Source of the DNA: Lawsonibacter sp.
GTDB taxonomy: Bacteria; Bacillota; Clostridia; Oscillospirales; Oscillospiraceae
DNA: 34,616 nucleotides
Direction: 5' to 3'
Assembly (NCBI GenBank): GCA_022795855.1
Contig: JAAWHL010000020.1
Location: forward strand, 1 to 34,616
Shown: piece by piece, positions 1-7,595 of the stretch
How the letters are laid out: each line of letters opens with the position of its first letter
Numbering within the stretch: the first letter of the stretch is position 1
Made by a program: the position numbers and the translations under genes
The notes under the pieces: generated by a model
What the model saw: the letters and a program-made list of their open reading frames with translations, nothing else
Told to the model about the DNA's origin: nothing
Database searches by the model: none

Positions 1-595
1 AGCCGTAGCGGTTCATAATCAGGGCCTGGATGTGGCCGGAGCCGCCAGGGCCGGTGTAGCTCATCTGCACCTTGCCGGGGTTGGCCTGAATCTCGTCCAG
101 CAGGTCCTGGAGGGTCTCATACTTGGAGTGGGAGGCGACCACCAGCACCTTGGGGTCGCTGGAGATGGCAGAGATGGGGGCGAAATCGGCATAGCTCATC
201 TCGCTGATGCCCATGACGCGGCAGGTGCCCAGGGACTCGGCGGCCAGGACCATGGTGTAGCCGTCGGGCTTGGCGTCCAGGCAGGCCTGGATGCCCACCG
301 TGCCGGAGGCGCCGGCCTGGTTGCTGACGATGATGGACTGGCCCAGCTGCTTCTCCAGGGCGATGGCCAGCTGACGGCCGGCCAGGTCAGAGGTTCCGCC
401 GGCGCCGTAGGGGATAATCATGGTGATGGGGCCGGTGGGATAGTCCGTCGCGGGAGCGGCGGGCTGGGAAGCCGCGGGCTGAGAGGCCGCGGGGGGAGTG
501 GCGGGGGTGCTGGAGGCCGGCGGCTCGGACTTGGCGCAGGAGGCCAGGCCGACCATCATGGTTCCGGCCAGCAAGGCTGCAAGCAGTTTTTTCAT
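1..595 (-). CDS. Tripartite tricarboxylate transporter substrate-binding protein (TctC/Bug family), partial, C-terminus outside window
   Basis: Reverse-strand translation MKKLLAALLAGTMMVGLASCAKSEPP...YPTGPITMIIPYGAGGTSDLAGRQLAIALEKQLGQSIIVSNQAGASGTVGIQ...; lipobox LASC and TctC-like PYGAGGTSD/NQAGASG motifs. Runs off the left edge, so it is absent from the ORF track. Confidence 0.88.
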   Translation of the reverse strand, partial: MKKLLAALLAGTMMVGLASCAKSEPPASSTPATPPAASQPAASQPAAPATDYPTGPITMIIPYGAGGTSDLAGRQLAIALEKQLGQSIIVSNQAGASGTVGIQACLDAKPDGYTMVLAAESLGTCRVMGISEMSYADFAPISAISSDPKVLVVASHSKYETLQDLLDEIQANPGKVQMSYTGPGGSGHIQALIMNRYG

Positions 596-719
596 TTGGT
601 CTCTTCCTTTCAATTCTTCTTGCTTTTGAAAAGCCCCTCAAAATTTTCAGAGCGCTCCGCCTCGGGAGAAATTTTTTCTCGTCCGGAAAATTTCGGGAAA
701 CTTTTTTCTGAGCAACAAC

Positions 720-749
720 ACTTTATCACGAAACCCCGCCCCTTGTCAA
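720..749 (-). promoter_or_regulatory. Putative sigma-A promoter for tctC-like gene
   Basis: Reverse strand TTGACA - 18 nt - TAAAGT. Confidence 0.4.
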
Positions 750-864
750 TGAAGGCGCCTGGTTTTTTTGCCGGAAAAATGATTTTCGGACAATCATACA
801 AATTCAGCCGGGAAAATTTGTGCGAAGTATTTTCTGGGCTCTCCGCTTTTGAGAAAATATTTTC

Positions 865-893
865 TTGAACTTCTCCCCCACATCTGTTATACT
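865..893 (+). promoter_or_regulatory. Putative sigma-A promoter of the lacI-family gene
   Basis: TTGAAC - 17 nt - TATACT. Confidence 0.6.
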
Positions 894-901
894 AAAGCCA
901 A

Positions 902-915
902 CGGTAAATTTACCG
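902..915. promoter_or_regulatory. Perfect 14-bp palindrome CGGTAAATTTACCG, candidate LacI-family operator
   Basis: Self-complementary sequence 9 bp downstream of the -10 box of the regulator gene. Confidence 0.5.
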
Positions 916-970
916 CTCTCCCCGCCGCCTTATCCCCCCGGCGGAGAGAGCGCCGGCGGAGGTGTTCAGC

Positions 971-2050
971 ATGGAAAAAGTGACCATCCGGGATGTGGCC
1001 GGGCGGGCGGGGGTCTCCCTGTCCACCGTCTCCCGGGTACTGAACCGGAACCAGAGCGTGGACCCGGTTCTGGCGGAGCGTGTGCTCTCCGCCGCCAGGG
1101 AGCTGGGCTACCGCTCCGGCCCCGCCGCGCCGGAGCGCACCGGCCGGATTGCCCTGATTCTGCCCACCCTGGAAAACTCCTACAACTCCTCCATCGCCGC
1201 CGGCGTCATCGACGCGGCCCAGTCCCGGGGGCTGAGCGTCCTTGTCATGCACACCGGCGCGCGCCGCCAGCAGGAGGACGAGTGCTTCCGCTCCCTCTCC
1301 CTGTCCGCCGTGGACGGGGTGGTTTTCTCCGGCATTGACGAGCGCAACCCCCAGGAGGTGTTCCCCCACCTGCGCACCCTCCCCATGGTTATCGCCGTCC
1401 GGCGCTCCGTGGTCCCCGGCATCCCCCACATCTACTCCGACAACCTGAACGCCGGCTACATCGCCGCCAAATACCTCCTCCGCCTGCGCCGGCGGAAGAT
1501 TGCCCTGCTGCTCAACTTCTGGACCGACGATATCCACGACTACGACTCCTTCCTGCGCCGCTACCACTCCCCGGCCCAGGGGGCCTGCACCGCCTTTGAC
1601 CGCTATACCGGCTACTGCCGCGCCCTGGCCGAGGAGGGGCTGAGCGTGGACCCGGACCTGATTATGTTCAGCGGCTTCAGCCACGAGTCGGGCTACGCCA
1701 GCGCCCAGGAGCTGCTGGCCCGGCCCCGGGAGTTTGACGCGGTGCTGGTCTCCAACGACCGCTGCGCCACCGGCGTGCTCCGCCTGTTTCACGAGCAGGG
1801 CATCCAGGTCCCCGGGCAGGTTTCCATCATCTGCTTCAACGGCGGGCTGATGTCCAGCGTGGTCAGCCCCGCCCTGACCATGGTGGAGCAGCAGAACTAC
1901 CAGCTGGGCTATCAGGCCGCCCTCCAGCTGAATGAGCTGATTCACGGCCACCCCGCCCACGACGTGAAGATTGACGTCAAGCTGGTTATCCGGGGCTCCA
2001 CCTCCCTGGCCTCCCCCGCCGCCGACCCCAGGCCGGCGGAAGGCAGATGA
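971..2050 (+). CDS. LacI family DNA-binding transcriptional regulator
   Basis: N-terminus MEKVTIRDVAGRAGVSLSTVSRVLNRNQSVDPVLAERVLSAARELGYR is a canonical LacI HTH; periplasmic-binding-like C-terminus. ATG at 971 preceded by GGAGGTG. Confidence 0.95.
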   Translation: MEKVTIRDVAGRAGVSLSTVSRVLNRNQSVDPVLAERVLSAARELGYRSGPAAPERTGRIALILPTLENSYNSSIAAGVIDAAQSRGLSVLVMHTGARRQQEDECFRSLSLSAVDGVVFSGIDERNPQEVFPHLRTLPMVIAVRRSVVPGIPHIYSDNLNAGYIAAKYLLRLRRRKIALLLNFWTDDIHDYDSFLRRYHSPAQGACTAFDRYTGYCRALAEEGLSVDPDLIMFSGFSHESGYASAQELLARPREFDAVLVSNDRCATGVLRLFHEQGIQVPGQVSIICFNGGLMSSVVSPALTMVEQQNYQLGYQAALQLNELIHGHPAHDVKIDVKLVIRGSTSLASPAADPRPAEGR

Positions 2051-2053
2051 GAT

Positions 2054-2083
2054 CGCCCCCTCCGCCCGCAGGCGGAGGGGGCG
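2054..2083 (+). terminator. GC-rich hairpin after lacI-family gene, possible terminator
   Basis: CGCCCCCTCCGCC-CGCA-GGCGGAGGGGGCG, 13-bp perfect stem; no strong U-tract follows. Confidence 0.45.
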
Positions 2084-2144
2084 GCTTCCGTCACGGCCCC
2101 GGCGGCTCCCTCATCTGCCGGCGCAGGCGGTATTCAAGCCTCAA

Positions 2145-2222
2145 TTTACAGCGCCGGGGCAGTGCCCCGGTATATGGGCGAGCTGAAACACGGCGTACCC
2201 CTCCGGAGGCGCTCCCTGTAAA
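2145..2222. repeat. Structured palindromic element with imperfect terminal inverted repeats (MITE-like or structured RNA)
   Basis: TTTAC-AGCGCC (2145-2155) pairs with GGCGCT-ccct-GTAAA (2208-2222); internal hairpin GGGGC-AGT-GCCCC (2156-2168). Confidence 0.4.
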
Positions 2223-2358
2223 GACTGCATAAATTTTTCGCCGCTCCCGTCCGCCGCCGCCTGCAAATTCCTGCCGTTTTGGGGCGTAATCCGGTGCTTT
2301 TTCTAACAAAACCGGGGATTTTACGAGAAATTCCTCTTGATTCCCTCCTTCGGCACAT

Positions 2359-2387
2359 TTGACACCGGGCCGCCGTTCCGATATGAT
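2359..2387 (+). promoter_or_regulatory. Putative sigma-A promoter of the DUF1538/PII operon
   Basis: TTGACA - 17 nt - TATGAT. Confidence 0.7.
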
Positions 2388-2435
2388 AGCGCCAGGAACG
2401 CTGAATCATCCGCCGGTTCTGGAAAGGAAACGCCC

Positions 2436-3956
2436 ATGCGTCTGAACAAGCAGCTGAAAGAAAAAAATCAGGAGTCCCTGGCCTCCGTCCTGCCCATCAC
2501 CGCCATCGTCCTTGTGCTCAGCATCACCGTGGCCCCCCTGCCGCCGGGCGCCCTGGTGCTGTTTTTGTTCGGCGCGGTGCTTCTGGTGGCCGGAATGGGC
2601 TTCTTCACCCTGGGGGCGGACATGTCTATGATTCCCATGGGGGAGGGCATCGGCGTGGAGCTCAGCCGCCGGAAGGGCCTGCTCCTGCCGGTGCTGGCCT
2701 ACTTCCTGCTTGGGGTGCTGACCACCGCCGCCGAGCCCGATTTGCAGGTGCTGGCCGGGCAGGTGCCCGCCATCGACAGCCGCACCCTGATTCTCACCGT
2801 ATCGGTGGGGGTGGGGTTCTTTCTGGTCATCGCCGCCCTGCGCATCCGCTGCAAAATCCCCCTACGCCGGCTGCTGATGTTCTTTTATCCGGCGGTCTTT
2901 CTTCTGGCCGCCCTGGCCCCCGCCAGCTTCATCCCCGTCTCCTTTGACGCGGGGGGCGTTACCACCGGCCCCATCACCGTCCCCTTTATTATGGCCCTGG
3001 GCCTGGGCATCGCCTCCTCCCGCAGCGACAAGGACTCCTCCAGCGACAGCTTCGGCCTGATCTCCCTGTGCTCCGTGGGGCCGGTGGTCATGGTACTGCT
3101 GCTGGGCATCCTCTACCGCCCCGAGGAGGTCACGCCCCAGCTCAGCGCCATCCCGGAGCTGGCCACCACCGCCGACGCCGCCCGGGTTTTTCTCCGGGCC
3201 TTCCCCGCGTTTCTCCGGGAGGTGGCCGCGGCCCTGGCCCCCATCGCCGGGCTGTTCGTCCTCTTTCAGCTGCTGACCCGGCGCTTCCGCCGCCGTCAGC
3301 TCATCCGCATCGGGGCCGGCCTGGCCTACACCTACGCCGGCCTGGTGCTCTTCCTGTGCGGGGTGAGCGTGGGCTTTATGCCCGCGGGACAGTACATCGG
3401 GGCTACGGTGGCGGCGGGGAACAGCCGCTGGCTGCTGGTTCCCATCGGAATGCTCATCGGCTATTACATCGTCAAGGCGGAGCCCGCCGTGCGGGTGCTC
3501 ACCAAGCAGGTGGAGGAGGTCTCCAACGGCTCCATCTCCCACAAGGCCATGGAGCTGGCCCTGTCCGCAGGCGTGTGCCTGTCGGTGGGGCTGGCCATGG
3601 CGCGGGTCCTCACCGGCCTGAACATCCTGTGGCTTCTCATTCCCGGCTACGCCGTCTCCCTGGGCCTGAGCTTTTTCGTCCCCCCCATCTTCACCGGCGT
3701 GGCCTTCGACTCCGGCGGCGTGGCCAGCGGGCCCATGACGGCTACCTTCCTGCTCCCCTTCGCCATGGGGGCCTGCACCGCCCTGGGGGGCAGCCTGATG
3801 ACCGACGCCTTCGGCATCGTGGCCATGGTGGCCATGACGCCCCTGGTCACCATCCAGGTCATGGGGCTGGGCAGCCAGCTGATCCGCCAGCTGGCCCGCC
3901 GAAACATGCGCGTCCGTCTGGAGCGGGTGGAGGACGCCATTGTTTATTATGATTAA
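2436..3956 (+). CDS. DUF1538 family polytopic membrane protein
   Basis: Highly hydrophobic; two copies of a F-D-[AS]-G-G-V-x-[ST]-G-P-[IM]-T motif (FDAGGVTTGPIT and FDSGGVASGPMT); ATG at 2436 after GGAAAGGAAA. Confidence 0.8.
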   Translation: MRLNKQLKEKNQESLASVLPITAIVLVLSITVAPLPPGALVLFLFGAVLLVAGMGFFTLGADMSMIPMGEGIGVELSRRKGLLLPVLAYFLLGVLTTAAEPDLQVLAGQVPAIDSRTLILTVSVGVGFFLVIAALRIRCKIPLRRLLMFFYPAVFLLAALAPASFIPVSFDAGGVTTGPITVPFIMALGLGIASSRSDKDSSSDSFGLISLCSVGPVVMVLLLGILYRPEEVTPQLSAIPELATTADAARVFLRAFPAFLREVAAALAPIAGLFVLFQLLTRRFRRRQLIRIGAGLAYTYAGLVLFLCGVSVGFMPAGQYIGATVAAGNSRWLLVPIGMLIGYYIVKAEPAVRVLTKQVEEVSNGSISHKAMELALSAGVCLSVGLAMARVLTGLNILWLLIPGYAVSLGLSFFVPPIFTGVAFDSGGVASGPMTATFLLPFAMGACTALGGSLMTDAFGIVAMVAMTPLVTIQVMGLGSQLIRQLARRNMRVRLERVEDAIVYYD

Positions 3957-3969
3957 GGGGGTGCTCTGA

Positions 3970-4641
3970 ATGCCGGACGGAATGCGCGTCATTCTCACCA
4001 TTGTGGAGCGGGGCCGGGGCGCGGCCATGATTCGCCTGTATACCAAGCATCAGGTGTTCCTCCACTGCCAGTTCCCCGGGCGGGGGACCGCCACCTCGGA
4101 GATTATGGATATTCTGGGCCTGGGCTCCAGCGAGAAGGACGTGGTGCTCAGCTATACCACCGCCCCGGCGGCGGCCCGCCTGCTCCGCCAGCTGGACAGC
4201 GACCTGCGGGGGAGCGTCAGCGCCGGCGGCATCGCCTTCAGCCTGCCGCTGTCCGCCCTGAACAGCCTGGCCGCGGCGGCCATTGCCTATCAGACAGAAC
4301 CTGACCGGAAGGGAGAGACCACTATGGACAGCGAACAGAGCGCCAAGAGCACCCTCATCCTCATCACCTGCGCCCGGGGCTGCACCGAGGCGGTGATGGA
4401 CACCGCGAAAAAGGCCGGGGCCCGGGGCGGAACGGTCATCAAAGCCCGTTGGACCGGCCTTCAGGACCTGGAGGAGTCCTACGGCCTGAAGCTCCAGCCG
4501 GAGCGGGAGATTGTGGCGATTGTGGTGCCGGACGAGCTGCGCCGCGGGGTCATGGAGTCGGTGAACGCCGCCCACGGCCTGCGCAGCGACTCTCAGGCCA
4601 TGCTGTGCTCCCTGCCCATTGAGCAGCTGGTCCGGCTGTGA
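3970..4641 (+). CDS. Tandem PII-like (P-II family nitrogen regulator-type) protein
   Basis: Two successive PII-like ferredoxin-fold segments (MRVILTIVERGRGAAMIRLYTKHQ... and STLILITCARGCTEAVMDTAKKAGARGGTVIKARW...EREIVAIVVPDELRRGVMESV); 13 bp downstream of the DUF1538 gene. Confidence 0.75.
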   Translation: MPDGMRVILTIVERGRGAAMIRLYTKHQVFLHCQFPGRGTATSEIMDILGLGSSEKDVVLSYTTAPAAARLLRQLDSDLRGSVSAGGIAFSLPLSALNSLAAAAIAYQTEPDRKGETTMDSEQSAKSTLILITCARGCTEAVMDTAKKAGARGGTVIKARWTGLQDLEESYGLKLQPEREIVAIVVPDELRRGVMESVNAAHGLRSDSQAMLCSLPIEQLVRL

Positions 4642-4692
4642 CCGGCGCCCGGCGGGGGATTTCCCGAATTGTCCGCGGGCGTAAATTTTTTC

Positions 4693-4721
4693 TTGACCTT
4701 TCTCTCCGGATGTGCTATATT
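4693..4721 (+). promoter_or_regulatory. Sigma-A promoter for rpmG-secE-nusG-rplK-rplA
   Basis: TTGACC - 17 nt - TATATT. Confidence 0.7.
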
Positions 4722-4804
4722 AGTCATTACCTGTGAAAGGGGCTTTTTTCCTGTGCATTTTTACGGTGTTTGCCCAGGACCCCCCGCCCGGCTTCGGGAA
4801 CACA

Positions 4805-4907
4805 GGGAGGCAGTTTTGCCGAATCCCACCGTAGCGTTTTGACACGCCTTTCGTGTCCTCACGCCGCTGGATTCGGCCGATTCAAGCCGTATCCGGCGTT
4901 TTCTTTT
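4805..4907 (+). promoter_or_regulatory. Candidate attenuator leader upstream of rpmG
   Basis: Stem 1:2 GCCGAATCC (4818-4826)/GGATTCGGC (4869-4877), 9 bp perfect; alternative stem 2:3 GGATTCGGC/GCCGTATCC (4886-4894), 8 pairs plus one T.T, followed by GGCGTTTTCTTTT; upstream hairpin GGCA-GTTT-TGCC sequesters strand 1; nested hairpin GACACG-CCTTT-CGTGTC (4841-4857). Confidence 0.55.
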
Positions 4908-4996
4908 GGATTACGTCAGAGAAATCGGTTTCAACAAGGGACGGGCCCCCGCTCCGGAGGGCTCCGCCGCTAAATCAAAAGGAGGTGCCGAACAAT

Positions 4997-5164
4997 ATGG
5001 CAAGCAAGGCCGGCGCGCGCATCAAGATCACCCTGCGGTGCTCTGAGTGCAAGCAGAGAAACTACAACACCATGAAGAACAAGAAGAATACCCCCGACCG
5101 CCTGGAGCTGAACAAGTACTGCCCCTTCTGCAGGAAGCACACCGTTCACAACGAGACGAAGTGA
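4997..5164 (+). CDS. rpmG: 50S ribosomal protein L33
   Basis: [55 protein letters not shown]; zinc-binding CxxC pairs; RBS GGAGGTG. Confidence 0.97.
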   Translation: MASKAGARIKITLRCSECKQRNYNTMKNKKNTPDRLELNKYCPFCRKHTVHNETK

Positions 5165-5205
5165 TGGGCCTGCATACGGCGGAAAGGAAAGAAGGGTAAG
5201 CAAAC

Positions 5206-5502
5206 ATGGCTGAGAACGAAAAGAAGGAGCAGGCCGCTCAGGCTGCTTCCGGCAAGGCTGACAAGGCCTCCAAGGACAAAAAGTCCGAAAAGAAGTCCAA
5301 GCCCAGCATCTTCTCCCGCATCGGCCGCTGGCTGCGCGAGCTGAAAAGCGAGCTGAAAAAGGTGCAGTGGCCCACCTCCAAGCAGACGGTGAACAACACC
5401 GCAATCGTCATCATCTGTGTGCTCGTTGTGGGCCTTTTCATCTGGGTGTACGACTTTGCCGCCCACGCCATTATCAACTTCCTGCTCAGCTTGGGCGGTT
5501 GA
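5206..5502 (+). CDS. secE: Preprotein translocase subunit SecE
   Basis: C-terminal segment RWLRELKSELKKVQWPTSKQTVNNTAIVIICVLVVGLFIWVYDFAAHAIINFLL typical of SecE; located before nusG. Confidence 0.95.
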   Translation: MAENEKKEQAAQAASGKADKASKDKKSEKKSKPSIFSRIGRWLRELKSELKKVQWPTSKQTVNNTAIVIICVLVVGLFIWVYDFAAHAIINFLLSLGG

Positions 5503-5512
5503 GGTGACAGGC

Positions 5513-6037
5513 ATGGCCGACAACGCAAAGTGGTACGTGGTCCACACCTATTCCGGGTATGAGAATACCGTCAAGGCCACCATTGAAAAGTACGTCGAAA
5601 ACCGCGGCCTTCAGGAGCTGATTCACGAAATCAGCATCCCGCTGGAGACCGTCACCGAGATTACGGAAAACGGGCCCAAGGAGGTTGAGCGCAAAATCTT
5701 CCCCGGCTACGTGCTGGTGAAGATGGTGCTGACCGACGAGACCTGGCACATCATCCGCAACATCCGGGGCGTCACCGGCTTTCTGGGCGAGGGAAACAAA
5801 GCCATCCCCCTGTCCGAGAGCGATATCGCCGCCCTGGGCGTGGAAAAGCGGGAGATCGTGGTGGGCTACGAGGTGGGCGACAGCGTGAAAATCACCGACG
5901 GCGCGCTGGAGTCCTTCCTGGGCACCGTGGAAGAAATCGATCTGGAGCACGGCAAGGTGCGCGTGGTGGTCTCCATGTTCGGGCGGGAGACCCCCGTGGA
6001 GCTGGAGCTGGACCAGGTAGAGCCTGTCAACACATAA
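5513..6037 (+). CDS. nusG: Transcription termination/antitermination protein NusG
   Basis: MADNAKWYVVHTYSGYENTVKATIEKYVENRGLQELIHEISIPLETVTEI...KIFPGYVLVKMVLTDETWHIIRNIRGVTGFLG. Confidence 0.98.
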   Translation: MADNAKWYVVHTYSGYENTVKATIEKYVENRGLQELIHEISIPLETVTEITENGPKEVERKIFPGYVLVKMVLTDETWHIIRNIRGVTGFLGEGNKAIPLSESDIAALGVEKREIVVGYEVGDSVKITDGALESFLGTVEEIDLEHGKVRVVVSMFGRETPVELELDQVEPVNT

Positions 6038-6061
6038 AGACCCCCAGCCGGGGTGACAGAA

Positions 6062-6132
6062 GGCGGCGGAAGCCCGGCGCTCCCGCCGCCGCAAGTGGGA
6101 GGAACGGCATGGACGTTCCGCCATCAAACCAC
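6062..6132 (+). promoter_or_regulatory. L1-type ribosomal protein leader (23S rRNA L1-site mimic) upstream of rplK-rplA
   Basis: GUGGGAGGAACGGCAUGGACGUUCCGCCAUCAAACCAC at 6095-6132: GTGG/CCAC closing stem, GGAACG/CGTTCC inner stem, GUGGGAG and GUGGACG-like motifs resembling the 23S L1-binding region; preceded by GGCGGCGG/CCGCCGCC hairpin (6062-6090). Confidence 0.75.
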
Positions 6133-6158
6133 ATTTTTTCATATGGAGGTGCTCTTTC

Positions 6159-6584
6159 GTGGCACAGAAAGTAACTGGATATGTAAAACTGCAGATTCCC
6201 GCCGGCAAGGCGACTCCGGCCCCCCCGGTCGGTCCCGCCCTGGGCCAGCACGGCGTGAATATCGCCGCCTTCACCAAGGAGTTCAACGAGCGGACCAAGG
6301 CCGACGTGGGCCTGATTATCCCCGTGGTCATTACCGTCTACTCCGACCGCTCCTTCACCTTTATCACCAAAACCCCTCCCGCCGCCGTGCTGATTAAAAA
6401 GGCCTGCAATATCGAGTCCGGCTCCGGCGTGCCCAACAAGACCAAGGTGGCCACCATCAGCAAGGAGGACGTCCGCAAAATCGCCGAGACCAAGATGCGC
6501 GACCTGAACGCCGCCTCCGTCGAGGCCGCCATGAGCATGATCGCCGGTACTGCCCGCTCCATGGGCGTCGTCGTGGGCGAGTAA
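6159..6584 (+). CDS. rplK: 50S ribosomal protein L11
   Basis: [49 protein letters not shown] start with GGAGGTG RBS. Confidence 0.98.
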   Translation: MAQKVTGYVKLQIPAGKATPAPPVGPALGQHGVNIAAFTKEFNERTKADVGLIIPVVITVYSDRSFTFITKTPPAAVLIKKACNIESGSGVPNKTKVATISKEDVRKIAETKMRDLNAASVEAAMSMIAGTARSMGVVVGE

Positions 6585-6598
6585 GGAGGGTTATAGAA

Positions 6599-7291
6599 AT
6601 GTTTAGAGGCAAGAAATATCAGGACAGCGTCAAGAAGATTGACAAAAACAATCTCTACGACACTGCCGAGGCCATGGACCTGGTGGTAAAGACCGCCACC
6701 GCCAAATTTGACGAGACCGTGGAGCTGCACGTCAAGCTGGGCGTGGACTCCCGTCACGCCGACCAGCAGGTGCGCGGCGCCATCGTGCTGCCCCACGGCA
6801 CCGGCAAGACCCAGCGCGTGCTGGTCTTTGCCAAGGCCGCCAAGGCCGACGAGGCCCGGGCCGCCGGCGCCGACTTTGTCGGCGAGATGGACCTGGTTGA
6901 GAAGATCCAGAAGGAGAACTGGTTCGACTTTGACGTGGTGGTTGCCACCCCCGACATGATGGGCGTAGTGGGCCGCCTGGGTAAGGTTCTGGGCCCCAAG
7001 GGCCTGATGCCCTCCCCCAAGGCCGGCACCGTCACCATGGACGTGACCAAGGCCATCAACGAGATCAAGGCCGGTAAGGTGGAGTACCGTCTGGACAAGA
7101 CCAATATCATCCACTGCCCCATCGGGAAGGTCTCCTTCGGCGCCGAAAAGCTGTGCGAGAACTTCAACGCCCTGATGGGCGCCATTGTCAAGGCCAAGCC
7201 CGCCGCCGCCAAGGGGCAGTATATCAAGAGCTGCACCGTGGCCTCCACGATGGGCCCCGGCGTCAAGGTCAACGGCGCCAAGCTGGTCTGA
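6599..7291 (+). CDS. rplA: 50S ribosomal protein L1
   Basis: [70 protein letters not shown]. Confidence 0.98.
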   Translation: MFRGKKYQDSVKKIDKNNLYDTAEAMDLVVKTATAKFDETVELHVKLGVDSRHADQQVRGAIVLPHGTGKTQRVLVFAKAAKADEARAAGADFVGEMDLVEKIQKENWFDFDVVVATPDMMGVVGRLGKVLGPKGLMPSPKAGTVTMDVTKAINEIKAGKVEYRLDKTNIIHCPIGKVSFGAEKLCENFNALMGAIVKAKPAAAKGQYIKSCTVASTMGPGVKVNGAKLV

Positions 7292-7312
7292 GCCGGGCTC
7301 CCTACACATATT

Positions 7313-7345
7313 ACAGCGCCTGTTCCGAGGAACAGGCGCTGTTTT
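7313..7345 (+). terminator. Rho-independent terminator after rplA
   Basis: ACAGCGCCTGTTCC-GA-GGAACAGGCGCTGT followed by TTT. Confidence 0.85.
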
Positions 7346-7391
7346 CCGTATGACCGGCCTGCAAATTGGGAACGATTTGAAGGGGAAGCAC

Positions 7392-7420
7392 TTGCCCATT
7401 TCCCTCTCATATACTATAAT
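7392..7420 (+). promoter_or_regulatory. Putative sigma-A promoter of murC
   Basis: TTGCCC - 17 nt - TATAAT. Confidence 0.6.
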
Positions 7421-7508
7421 ACAGTCACCGGGCTCCCCGGCAAGGCCCAGCCCGCCCTGAAAGCGGCCTGCCCTGCAATCTCTGACTTTTCGGCACTCCC
7501 AAAAGCAA

Positions 7509-7568
7509 TGCGCAGTTTTGCGCAGAACGTTTTTCTTTTGATTCTTTTCTTTTTCAAAAAGAAAAGAA
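7509..7568 (+). repeat. Two-hairpin dispersed element, copy 1 (5' UTR of murC)
   Basis: TGCGC-AGTTTT-GCGCA then TTCTTTTCTTTTT-C-AAAAAGAAAAGAA (13-bp perfect stem). Confidence 0.75.
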
Positions 7569-7595
7569 CGAACAACAACATCGAGGTGGCGTTTT

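Noticed and set aside
2145-2222. Glutamine (glnA-type) riboswitch controlling the PII-like operon
   Set aside because: Does not match the glutamine aptamer as I know it, and the element lies upstream of the promoter at 2359-2387, so it would not be in the operon transcript.
4728-4996. T-box or known amino-acid riboswitch upstream of rpmG
   Set aside because: No T-box AGGGTGGNACCGCG motif, and the downstream genes are ribosomal/secretion genes; kept only as an unclassified attenuator candidate.
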